Shown: piece after piece, positions 17,237-24,696 of the stretch | Position numbering within the stretch: position 1 is the first letter of the stretch | Layout: each line of letters opens with the position of its first letter | Assembly (NCBI GenBank): GCA_965200115.1 | Contig: OZ241336.1 | Location: 2,046,001 to 2,110,000, forward strand | DNA from: JAPOUP01 sp026708635 | GTDB lineage: Bacteria; Pseudomonadota; Alphaproteobacteria; Rhodobacterales; Rhodobacteraceae | Direction: 5' to 3' | Length of the DNA: 64,000 nt | Translations under genes and position numbers: made by a program | Notes under the pieces: generated by a model | What the model saw: only the letters and a program-made list of their open reading frames with translations | What the model was told of the DNA's origin: nothing | Databases searched by the model: none

Positions 17237-18340
17237 TCATTCCGCCGACTCTTCGGTCTTCTCCGCGCCGAACGCGCCGATCATCCGGCTGCCCTGGTGA
17301 CGGGCCAGGAAGGACCCGAGCGCGTGCGTCGGGACCGTGACGGAGTCGCCGCCGTACAGGTCCACGGACCACGCCCCGCCCATCTCCGGACCGGGCACCC
17401 CGCCGCGCGTCCACACGGTGACGCCGTCCCTCCCGTCGAACCCGCCGTCGCGGTGGCTGACGTCCACCTCCCGCAGCGCGACGGACCAGCCGAGGTCGCG
17501 GCCCGCCTCCGTGAAGTCCGTGATGTCGCCGGACAGGGTACCGCCGCCGAACGTGGCGTTCAGGCTAACCTTCGCCGTGAACCCGCCGTCGCGGTCCGGC
17601 AGGACGTACTTTCCCGTCGCGCGGCCCTCGTATGTCGCCGATCCGGGGCCGGCGAGAATGTCCGAGTAGTCTTCGTTGCCGAGGCCTCCTCGGTGATGGA
17701 AGGCGGTCACTCCGGTGATCCCTTCGTCATCGGTGTCGATCCACCATCCCCAGACGACGTCCCCGCCGGAGGTCCGGTCCCCCGCGTCCGTCGGGATGAA
17801 GGTCCAGTCGTCCCCGGTCGGGTATCCATACCGGGACGTGCAGGCGCCCGCGCAGTAGAAGGCGCCGCCGACGCCGCTCCATTCGCCCTCCGCCGAGAAG
17901 ACGCCGCTTTCGCCCGGTTCGTGCTCGACCTGGCTCGGGCCCGCGCCGAAGACGGATGCGCTCGCCCCGTTCCGGTTCAGGGCGTTGAACCCGTCTTCGT
18001 CGGCTATGTCGTACGCGCCCTCCGGACGGCCGGGGGACGCGGCGTCGTTTCCGGGTCCCTCGGCGACGTCCCCGAACGGGTCGCCCGGTACGGTAATCCT
18101 CTGGCTGTGGCTCTCTCCGTCCGCCGCCCTGAACTCCCGGTACGCGGCTGGAGCGGCCCGCAGGCGCGTGATGGAGGGGTCTTGGGTGAAGGCCGCGTAA
18201 AGCGCTCCGGCGGCCTCCCGCGCCCGTTCCACGTCAGTCTCCGGCACCTCGACCGAGACCGTGATTCCGCCCCCTCCGCCGCAGGCGGCGAGGGACAGCG
18301 CGGCCAGTATGGAAACCGCGGTCGTTTTCAGGGTTTTCAT
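17237..18340 (-). CDS. TbpB-like surface lipoprotein (paralogue C)
   Basis: 367 residues. Signal MKTLKTTAVSILAALSLAAC with the lipobox Cys followed by GGGGG. The mature part carries the paralogue pattern: a WTFIPTDAG strand, VTAFHHRGGLGNEDYSD, ATYEGRATGKYVL, LNATFGGGTLSGDITDFTEA and the closing SFLARHQGSRMIGAFGAE. ATG 18340 is chosen because GGAGGAAC lies just upstream; a longer open frame upstream antisense-covers the previous gene's end and lacks a signal. Predicted outer-membrane, surface-exposed; ligand unknown. Hairpins flank it on both sides. Confidence 0.82.
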   Translation of the reverse strand: MKTLKTTAVSILAALSLAACGGGGGITVSVEVPETDVERAREAAGALYAAFTQDPSITRLRAAPAAYREFRAADGESHSQRITVPGDPFGDVAEGPGNDAASPGRPEGAYDIADEDGFNALNRNGASASVFGAGPSQVEHEPGESGVFSAEGEWSGVGGAFYCAGACTSRYGYPTGDDWTFIPTDAGDRTSGGDVVWGWWIDTDDEGITGVTAFHHRGGLGNEDYSDILAGPGSATYEGRATGKYVLPDRDGGFTAKVSLNATFGGGTLSGDITDFTEAGRDLGWSVALREVDVSHRDGGFDGRDGVTVWTRGGVPGPEMGGAWSVDLYGGDSVTVPTHALGSFLARHQGSRMIGAFGAEKTEESAE

Positions 18341-18365
18341 TCCGTTCCTCCGTTTCCGACGGAAA

Positions 18366-18391
18366 AGGGGGCGATCAAGCGACCGCCCCCT
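18366..18391 (-). terminator. Intercistronic hairpin between paralogues C and D
   Basis: AGGGGGCG (18366-18373) and CGCCCCCT (18384-18391) are perfect inverted arms with a 10-base loop, between the stop of the upstream lipoprotein gene and the ribosome site of the next. It could lower read-through along the lipoprotein series. No T-run. Confidence 0.4.
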
Positions 18392-18449
18392 CCTTGCCTC
18401 GCGCACCCGCCGGAGCGGATACGCCGTCTTTCGTTGAAGGGAGCCCGGA

Positions 18450-20378
18450 CTAGCGCTCGGCCCCGAACGCGCCGACCATCTCGCCTTCGTCACCGTGATC
18501 GGCCAGAAAGCCCCCGGTAACGCCCTTGGGCGTGCGCTGGCTGCCCGGCATGTCGTAAAAGTCAGCCGACCAGTCACCTCCAGCCTCGGCGGTGGTCCCG
18601 TCAGCCGTCCATTTCGTCCCCGGAGCATCGCCTGCGTCAACGCCAAGCATGCCTGGCACTATTGAACGCTCCATCAACTCGACGGACCATTTCGGCTTGA
18701 CGCCTTCGATGTCGAAGTTGTTGATGGTGCCGCTCAGCGTATTGTCGTCGAAATCGGCGTTCAGTGTCGCGTCGGCCGTGAAGGGCCCGCCAACGTTTTC
18801 CGCGCTGGTGGTTCCGTCGTAGAACGCCGCCTGACCGACCGCGTTTCCACTGTAGGTCGCGGTACCGCTAGCGCGAGTGATATCCGCATCCGTAATGGCT
18901 GTGCCTTCTTCGCGGTGATACCAAGCGCCGACCTTCGCCCCGCTCCCAAGCCCGTCGTCAAGCCAAACGCCGAACTCAGCGTAAGCCGGATCGTCCACCT
19001 TGTATTTTGGCTCCGAAAGATCAGTCACCCATTGCCATGTGCCAATGAGTTTTATTCCGTCGCTGTGTACCTGAGAAGAACACCCTGTTACACAGGTGTA
19101 AGTCCCAGCGGCACCCGCAAAAGTACCAACGATCTCGTCCGTGTTCTTATGGGTTTTCGTCTCGGTACCCGTCGCGAACCCGGAACCCCGGACATATTTG
19201 GCGATTGAGTCGCCATTGTCGGTTACGTCTGAGCCAGAAGCTGACGATGCCGGCGCATTTTGGGGCGGGGTTTCCGTCTCAACCTGCGCACCCTGGTTAT
19301 TCATCAGGAGGACGTGGGCCTTCTCTTCCGTGCCGATTCCGTTATCCGCTTTCACCGCTTTTGCGTATGCGGCTCGACGGTTCGCAAAAGAATCTCCGGC
19401 ACTGCCGGACGTCAATCCGCCCGGCCTACTGGCCGCAGGGTCACCTGCCGGATCGGTAGCTCCAGCGCCGGTCAGCTGGTCGTAAAGCGCCTTTGCCTCC
19501 GCGGTCCTCGCCTTCGCGTCCTCCGCGGCTTTCGCCGCGATGGCCGTGACGCGGGCCGACTTTCTGGTGTCAAGGTTGCTTTGCGCCGAAGCGATCTGGT
19601 TGCTGAGATGCTCCTTGTCTTCGTCCGAGAGCTTGTTAAGGCCCGCAACCACGTTCTCGGCGGCCTTGATCTCGTTCTCGGCACCCGTCACGGCGTTGGG
19701 GTCGGAATCGTTGTTGATTCCGTTAACGGCGTCGGTCGCTTTCTTGATCGCCGCGTTCGCGGTGGCGAGGTCCAACCGGCGTTCATGACCGGAAACCGAG
19801 GCCTCGGCGGTCGCCAGAAGCGCGGCGTCCGCTTTCAGCCCCTCGGCCGCCGTTATCAGCGCCCGCGCCGCCTGCTCGTCAGAAGGCAGCCTGTCGATCT
19901 GCGTCTGCGCCGTCGTGATCAGGCCCCTGGCGTTCCCGACCGCGGCGCCGTCGGACTCGTCGGTAAGGCCTTCCGCGGCCTCGACCGCGGCAGCTATCGC
20001 GCCGCTGATCTCTCCGTCGCGCTCCACGCGGGCTTCCTGGCCCTCGACCAGCGATATGGAACCGGCCAGCTTCGCGTCTTCCGCCGCCTGGTCGGTGCCG
20101 GGCAGGGCGTCGATGGCCTCCTGCGCCGCCGTGATCAGGCCCCTGGCGTTCTCGACCGCCGCCGCGTCGGACTCGTTGTCAAGCTGGCCCGCGGCCGCGT
20201 TCGCCATGCTGATCCTCTCGGCCAGCGAGGGCGTGTCGGACATTTCCGTTTCCTGGTTGGCTCCGGCGTCGCCGTCACCCCCGCCGCAGGCGGCGAGCGC
20301 GGCGACAAGCGCCATGGCGGCTCCGGCGCGAAGGATGGTCCCCACGCCTTTCCGCTCTCTCATGCTCTCATGTTCCAT
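18450..20378 (-). CDS. Large surface lipoprotein with helical repeats and TbpB-like barrel (paralogue D)
   Basis: 642 residues from ATG 20378, chosen because GGAGAGAG lies 9 bases upstream. Lipobox at VAALAAC followed by GGGDGD. Residues ~45-290 are Ala/Glu-rich helical repeats of about 72 residues, each with a motif like AAVENARGLITAAQEAIDALP, predicted to form a helical stalk or bundle. The C-terminal ~300 residues form the shared barrel: WQWVTDLSEPKYKVDDPAYA, VGAWYHREEGTAI, LNADFDDNTLSGTINNF and a closing GFLADHGDEGEMVGAFGA. The stalk is absent from the other paralogues. It follows the porin gene by 34 bases. Adhesin-like; ligand unknown. Confidence 0.82.
   Translation of the reverse strand: MEHESMRERKGVGTILRAGAAMALVAALAACGGGDGDAGANQETEMSDTPSLAERISMANAAAGQLDNESDAAAVENARGLITAAQEAIDALPGTDQAAEDAKLAGSISLVEGQEARVERDGEISGAIAAAVEAAEGLTDESDGAAVGNARGLITTAQTQIDRLPSDEQAARALITAAEGLKADAALLATAEASVSGHERRLDLATANAAIKKATDAVNGINNDSDPNAVTGAENEIKAAENVVAGLNKLSDEDKEHLSNQIASAQSNLDTRKSARVTAIAAKAAEDAKARTAEAKALYDQLTGAGATDPAGDPAASRPGGLTSGSAGDSFANRRAAYAKAVKADNGIGTEEKAHVLLMNNQGAQVETETPPQNAPASSASGSDVTDNGDSIAKYVRGSGFATGTETKTHKNTDEIVGTFAGAAGTYTCVTGCSSQVHSDGIKLIGTWQWVTDLSEPKYKVDDPAYAEFGVWLDDGLGSGAKVGAWYHREEGTAITDADITRASGTATYSGNAVGQAAFYDGTTSAENVGGPFTADATLNADFDDNTLSGTINNFDIEGVKPKWSVELMERSIVPGMLGVDAGDAPGTKWTADGTTAEAGGDWSADFYDMPGSQRTPKGVTGGFLADHGDEGEMVGAFGAER
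19915..20150 (-). repeat. 216-nt internal repeat in paralogue D
   Basis: GTGATCAGGCCCCTGGCGTT occurs at 19915-19934 and again at 20131-20150, with similar flanking sequence. The spacing is exactly 216 bases (72 codons), so slippage or recombination would change the stalk length in frame. Confidence 0.75.
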
Positions 20379-20412
20379 TTTCAGTTCTCTCTCCATTTAC
20401 GTTAACGCTGCC

Positions 20413-21303
20413 TCAGAAGCCGAACGTCACGCCGAGGTCGGCCTTGCGGATGTCATCGGCTCCGTCCTGCCCGACCACGGTAACGACGCCGGTCTTGATC
20501 GCGGCTCCGCCGCCAAGCGCCCACTCAAGGCCGACGCCGAGCGCCTCGTCGCCGCCAAGTTCAGTGTCGTCCGTGTAGTAGACCGTCGTCCCGATCTGTC
20601 CCGCCGAGTAACCGGCGGACAGGCCGAACTGGCTGGCGTCGTCCCGCGAGCCAGCGACCAGCTTTCCGGTGAATCCGGACACGCTCGCGCCCGCGCCGAC
20701 GACCAGGTGACCCTCGTCCGGGTGGCTCTCGAAACCGGCGCCGAGCCAGGCGGTGCCCACGCCCATCGTCAGGTCGGCCTTCGCGCCCAGGGCGAATGTG
20801 TCGAAGTCGACTTCCTGCGTCTTGTCGTCGCCCTCGCCCATCGTCGCCTGTCCGACGGAGGCGTACGCCTGGACGACGCCCATCTTGGGCAGGGTGTACA
20901 GGAGCGCCGGTTCCTCACTGGAACCTCCGCGCAGGTAGGTGATCTCGTTGTCGCTGCCGACCTCCGTGTAGCCGACGGCCGCGGGGTGGCCTATGGCGGC
21001 CTTGGCCCCGCCGTCCACGTCGCCCATGGCGAGCGTGCCGAACGAGCCTGACAGGAACACCTTGCCCGCCGTGCCGGAGGCGCCGTCCGAGGCGTTGTCG
21101 GCGCGGATGTCGCCGCCCGCCGTCAGCCCGCCGTCGAGCTCCGCGGCCAGCGCGAACTTGACGCGCACCCGGCTGCTGAACCTGATTTCCTCGTTGTCGT
21201 TGGAAACGACGCCCATGCGCCCGTCGCCGGACACGGTAACGTCGGCCATCGCCATGCCCGCGCCCATGCAGAGCGCGGTGCCGGCAAGCAGTACTCGTTT
21301 CAT
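20413..21303 (-). CDS. Outer-membrane porin, Rhodobacter type
   Basis: A 296-residue general porin. Signal peptide MKRVLLAGTALCMGAGMAMA with cleavage before DVTVSGDGRMGV. The mature protein is a run of amphipathic strands: IRFSSRVRVKFALAAELDGG, FGTLAMGDVDGGAKAAIG, NEITYLRGGS, and a C-terminal Phe (ADLGVTFGF) as needed for BAM assembly. ATG 21303 is preferred since it opens the signal; GAGGGG is upstream. It is likely the first gene of the surface operon on the minus strand, with lipoprotein D 34 bases downstream. Substrate selectivity cannot be judged. Confidence 0.88.
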   Translation of the reverse strand: MKRVLLAGTALCMGAGMAMADVTVSGDGRMGVVSNDNEEIRFSSRVRVKFALAAELDGGLTAGGDIRADNASDGASGTAGKVFLSGSFGTLAMGDVDGGAKAAIGHPAAVGYTEVGSDNEITYLRGGSSEEPALLYTLPKMGVVQAYASVGQATMGEGDDKTQEVDFDTFALGAKADLTMGVGTAWLGAGFESHPDEGHLVVGAGASVSGFTGKLVAGSRDDASQFGLSAGYSAGQIGTTVYYTDDTELGGDEALGVGLEWALGGGAAIKTGVVTVVGQDGADDIRKADLGVTFGF

Positions 21304-21414
21304 TGTGGTTTCCCCTCTTGGTTTCTGTGTCATAAGCGCACCAGGCGCCGTGGATTTGAGACCACACCCCAACAAGACCGAGCAACGAATTTCCCTTGGA
21401 GGCGAATTTTCGTG

Positions 21415-21461
21415 ATATTAATGACACGCCAACTGTGACAATTTTCTTCACTTCACACAGT
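21415..21461 (-). promoter_or_regulatory. Promoter/operator candidate of the porin operon
   Basis: On the minus strand TTGTCA (21441-21436) and TAATAT (21420-21415) are separated by 15 bases. The -35 box lies inside an inverted repeat ACTGTG/CACAGT (21432-21437 and 21456-21461). The AT-rich patch is the divergent space between the porin operon and the plus-strand poly-G ORF. Confidence 0.4.
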
Positions 21462-21537
21462 GAATAAGGTTTACGCACGAATACGGCCCGTATACGTCCG
21501 GCAGGCGAAAAACGCATACTAGGGGGCCAGTGAAACC

Positions 21538-21999
21538 ATGTCGGAAGTTGAGGAAAACGAGGAACGCACGGAAACCATCCGAATCAGGAGGGGCCAGTTC
21601 GAATCGCTCAAGAAGCTAAACCGCACCCTTTACGATGCCGGAGAGCGCAGACCGTCGGAGAGGCGTGAGGGGACGGCCATAGCCATGCGGGAATTGATCC
21701 TGACCTGCATTCGTCTCCAGAACCCCACGGCGCGGGTGGTGCTCCAGTCACAGATTGACGAGATGGAGGGGACCATAGAGAGCCAGCGGGCGATGCTGAA
21801 ACGGGAAGGGGATCTGGCCATTGCCCGTGAGACGGCGGCGAGGGATGCAAGACGGCGGGTCTCGTCCGTCGAGGCTAGGAACCGTCATTTACGGACGGCT
21901 CTTCAGACGGCATGCAACTGGCTGGCCGTCTCAATATGTGGGGGGGGGGGGGGGGGGCGAAAGGTGCCGATGTTGACGCGGTGGCAAAACGCGCCCTGA
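21538..21999 (+). CDS. Coiled-coil protein interrupted by an 18-G tract (phase-variable candidate)
   Basis: As written, 153 residues: a charged N-terminus (IRIRRGQFESLKKLNRTLYD), a helical/coiled-coil region (SQIDEMEGTIESQRAMLKRE), then six Gly from the 18-G run (21940-21957) and a 13-residue out-of-frame tail. With one G more or two fewer, reading would continue as AKGADVDAVAKRALKAVTAR to a stop at 22166, giving a 209-residue protein with the same charged helical character. So the tract can switch between a short and a long product. No known domain. It is divergent from the porin operon and shares its regulatory region. Confidence 0.65.
   Translation: MSEVEENEERTETIRIRRGQFESLKKLNRTLYDAGERRPSERREGTAIAMRELILTCIRLQNPTARVVLQSQIDEMEGTIESQRAMLKREGDLAIARETAARDARRRVSSVEARNRHLRTALQTACNWLAVSICGGGGGGRKVPMLTRWQNAP
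21940..21957. repeat. G18 homopolymer inside a coding frame
   Basis: Eighteen consecutive G. The downstream coding continuation is in the frame reached with 16 or 19 G. Classic contingency-locus design, though homopolymers of this length are also prone to assembly error. Confidence 0.9.
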
Positions 22000-22205
22000 A
22001 GGCCGTGACGGCCCGAACGGAGGCGGCTGACGTTGCGTCAGCCGAGGGCCGGACTCTCAGCGCTGCCGAGGAGGAAAGGTTTGTGCGAAACCTGTTGCCT
22101 GAAGGTTGTGGAGAGAAGCTGGCAAGAAAGGAATCGCGGCCGTTTCCGACGGATGACCGGCTTTGACCGCCGAAGGGCTGATAGCCAGGGCCGCCGCTGA
22201 TAGGG

Positions 22206-22403
22206 CTAACGGGCGATTTCCTCCACTCGCCGCTTCGCTATCTGGATACACTCGGGGTTCGCGTCAATCCCGATGCTGTGGCGGCCGGCCCTGTAAGCCG
22301 CGACGCAGGTGGTTCCGCTTCCGAGGAAGGGATCGATGACGACCCGCCACGGTTTCATGAACAGCCGGACAGGGCGCTCGCAAGTCCGAACCGGTTTCGG
22401 CAC
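22206..22403 (-). pseudogene. C-terminal fragment of a DNA adenine/cytosine methyltransferase
   Basis: About 65 codons encode RPVRLFMKPWRVVIDPFLGSG followed by TTCVAAYRAGRHSIGIDANP, the SAM-binding motif I (DPFLGSGTT) and its helix as found at the C-terminal end of beta-class N6/N4 methyltransferases. The DPPY catalytic motif and target-recognition part are missing, and the upstream frame shows no homology. A 5'-truncated remnant, probably of a lost restriction-modification system. Confidence 0.65.
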
Positions 22404-22604
22404 CCGTACGGCGAAACAGGAAAAAATCCTGTGCGGGGCGGCCGTCCGGGAAAGCGACGAAAAGAAACGGTCGCCGGGGATGTATAATCCCCCTTCGAAA
22501 GCCCTGGCTATGGCCGCGCGCGCGGGTTATCCGAGCTTCGGATGACCGACGCCGCTCCTCCGCCGCATATGGAACGGCGGCTGCGGGATCTCCGGGCCAG
22601 AGCG

Positions 22605-23312
22605 CTATCTCCGCCGAAGTCTCGTCATCATTTGGCTCCAGCCGCCGGGACCTAACAGGACAGTCACGCAAAATCCGGCGGCGAACCCCGCCAGATCCGC
22701 CACCCAGTCCCAGTTGATCGCGGCCCCGCCGGTCAGGAACCCACCCACAAGGCTGAATACCAGCTGGATCACCACAAGAAGTCCGATCAGCAGAAACGCG
22801 CGGCCACGCGGCCCTCCCGTCTCCACCAGCCGCGCCCAAAGCAGAAAGGTGAACGCGCCGATCAATCCATATGCCCCGGGAAAACCGCCGACCAGAACAT
22901 GGGTCGTGTCCAGAAGCAGTCCGTAGACGGCGGCGCCGAACACCGACGCGACCAGAAATACCGCCAGAATCGCCCATTGCGGCAGGAACTCCCCAATCCA
23001 CTTGCCGAGCGCCAGTACCAGTACGCACACGAATAGCACCTGCGCCATGCCATAGTGAACGAAGCCGTAGGTCAGCATCCTGAGAAGCGCGTCCGGGTCC
23101 CAGGTCCATAGCTCCAGCATCCGGTCAAAGGCGACATCGCTGAATCCGTACTGCAGCAGCGCGTCCCGCCGCCATGAAAAGCCGCCCGGACCGCCGGCGA
23201 GACCGCGCTGGCCGACTTGGAAAATCACCTCGATCGCAAAAACCGTCACACAGATCGCCGCAACGACGGGTGGCAGAAAATTGACGGCGCTTTCTCTATC
23301 CGGCTGGCGCAT
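22605..23312 (-). CDS. Rhomboid-family membrane protein, catalytic residues missing
   Basis: 235 residues with about six membrane spans. The rhomboid fold is recognisable from ALGKWIGEFLPQWAILAVFL, VGGFPGAYGLIGAFTFLLWA and NWDWVADLAGFAAGF. However, the active-site GxSG is G143-F-P145-G, with Ser replaced by Pro, and the TM6 His of the usual AHLGGF is Asp206 in ADLAGF. It should therefore lack protease activity and act, if at all, as a binding or chaperone-type pseudo-rhomboid. ATG 23312 has AAGGA upstream. It diverges from trpS. Confidence 0.8.
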   Translation of the reverse strand: MRQPDRESAVNFLPPVVAAICVTVFAIEVIFQVGQRGLAGGPGGFSWRRDALLQYGFSDVAFDRMLELWTWDPDALLRMLTYGFVHYGMAQVLFVCVLVLALGKWIGEFLPQWAILAVFLVASVFGAAVYGLLLDTTHVLVGGFPGAYGLIGAFTFLLWARLVETGGPRGRAFLLIGLLVVIQLVFSLVGGFLTGGAAINWDWVADLAGFAAGFCVTVLLGPGGWSQMMTRLRRR

Positions 23313-23385
23313 CGGCGTTTCCTTGACGGTTCACGGGTGATCCGTTACCCGACGCGGGCATCGAATGCCAGACGGAGCCCGCGCA

Positions 23386-24399
23386 ATGCCAGAATTCATC
23401 CCCCGCGTCTTTTCCGGGATCCAGCCGTCAGGGGGGTTGACGCTGGGTAACTACCTCGGAGCGATCAAACGGTTCGTCGAACTACAGGACAGGGGAACGC
23501 ACGAGACGATATACTGCATCGTCGACCTCCACGCCATCACCGTCTGGCAGAATCCATCGGCGCTCGTGAACGCCACACGGGAACTCTGCGCCGGCTACAT
23601 CGCTTCGGGCATCGATCCTGAACGGAGCGTCCTGTTCCAGCAGTCAAGGGTTGCGGAGCACGTACAGCTCGCCTGGATCTTCAACTGCGTCGCCCGGATG
23701 GGCTGGATGCAGCGTATGACCCAGTTTAAGGACAAAGCCGGAAAGAACGCCGAGAACGCATCGCTCGGCCTGTTCGCCTATCCGGCCCTGATGGCGGCCG
23801 ACATACTCGTTTACCACGCAACCCACGTGCCTGTCGGTGAGGACCAGAAGCAGCATCTGGAGCTGACGCGGGACATCGCGGCCAAATTCAACCATGACTT
23901 CGGCGTTGAGTTCTTCCCCATCACCGAAGCCGTCATCGAAGGCGCCGCCACGCGTGTCATGTCCCTTCGCGACGGTTCGAAAAAAATGTCGAAATCGGAC
24001 CCGTCCGACTTTTCCAGAATCAACATGACCGACAGCGCCGACGCCATCGCAGGAAAGATCCGGAAGGCGCGAACCGACCCGGAACCGCTTCCGTCCGATC
24101 TTCGCGGCCTCGACGGCCGCCCTGAGGCGCGCAATCTCGTCAACATTTACGCCGCGCTGGCGGACCGCACCCCGGAGACGGTCATCCGCGACCACGCCGG
24201 CCAGCAGTTCTCCGCATTCAAGCCAGCCCTCGCCGACCTCGCTGTCTCAAGGCTCTCGCCGATTTCGGCTGAAATGGCCAGGTTGACGCGAGACCCGGCG
24301 GAAATCGACCGAATACTCGAACGCGGGGCGCAGCGCGCCCGGGCCATCGCCGCGCCCGTTCGCCAAAAAGCTTACGAAATCACGGGTATGCTGGGATAG
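23386..24399 (+). CDS. trpS: Tryptophanyl-tRNA synthetase
   Basis: A 337-residue class I aminoacyl-tRNA synthetase that charges tRNA-Trp. The signature regions are present: SGIQPSGGLTLGNYLGA near the N-terminus (the HIGH-equivalent, TLGN here) and KMSKS at residues 200-204. Also visible are DLHAIT, HVPVGEDQKQHLELTRDIA and the C-terminal helical anticodon domain. The ATG at 23386 is chosen over one 7 codons upstream because GGAG lies before it and homologues start MPEFxPRVFSG-like. It stands alone, divergent from the rhomboid homologue and convergent with pntB. Confidence 0.97.
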   Translation: MPEFIPRVFSGIQPSGGLTLGNYLGAIKRFVELQDRGTHETIYCIVDLHAITVWQNPSALVNATRELCAGYIASGIDPERSVLFQQSRVAEHVQLAWIFNCVARMGWMQRMTQFKDKAGKNAENASLGLFAYPALMAADILVYHATHVPVGEDQKQHLELTRDIAAKFNHDFGVEFFPITEAVIEGAATRVMSLRDGSKKMSKSDPSDFSRINMTDSADAIAGKIRKARTDPEPLPSDLRGLDGRPEARNLVNIYAALADRTPETVIRDHAGQQFSAFKPALADLAVSRLSPISAEMARLTRDPAEIDRILERGAQRARAIAAPVRQKAYEITGMLG

Positions 24400-24470
24400 A
24401 CAGACCCCATGGAGACACTTTGCCGACATTGAAGCGAAGTGCCTGACGCCAGTCGTGGACGCCAGACCGC

Positions 24471-24522
24471 TTTCCCGCGCGGGAAAACCGGTTGATGGTA
24501 TCGCGAACGCGGTAAAACCGCG
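24471..24522. other. Palindrome and hairpin between convergent trpS and pntB
   Basis: TTTCCCGCGCGGGAAA (24471-24486) is a perfect 16-bp palindrome; CGCGGT-aaa-ACCGCG (24508-24522) is a hairpin 21 bases further. They lie in the 297-base gap between two convergent genes and could end transcription from both sides or bind a protein. Nothing else was seen in this gap. Confidence 0.45.
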
Positions 24523-24696
24523 GTGAACCGATCCGGATCATCCGTTCAATCGGCGGTCCGGGGTCGCCGGGCACGGGAAAGCCGACTTCCACGTTTCGCC
24601 TCCGAGCGTTCCGCACCCCGGCCTGTCCGGCGCGTGGCCTCCCCCCACAAACCCCGGTCAGCCGACCTCAGGCCACATACGGTCCACCGCGCCGCT

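Noticed and set aside
17213..18520. A 435-codon plus-strand open frame
   Set aside because: Antisense of lipoprotein C; high-GC DNA leaves several frames open. No motif or start signal.
19260..21051. Long plus-strand frames (381 and 378 codons) over the lipoprotein D and porin genes
   Set aside because: Antisense shadows of two clear exported proteins; no start signal and Arg-rich composition.
22264..23109. A 281-codon minus-strand frame overlapping the rhomboid gene
   Set aside because: It is a second frame over the rhomboid homologue and the methyltransferase fragment; no homology of its own.
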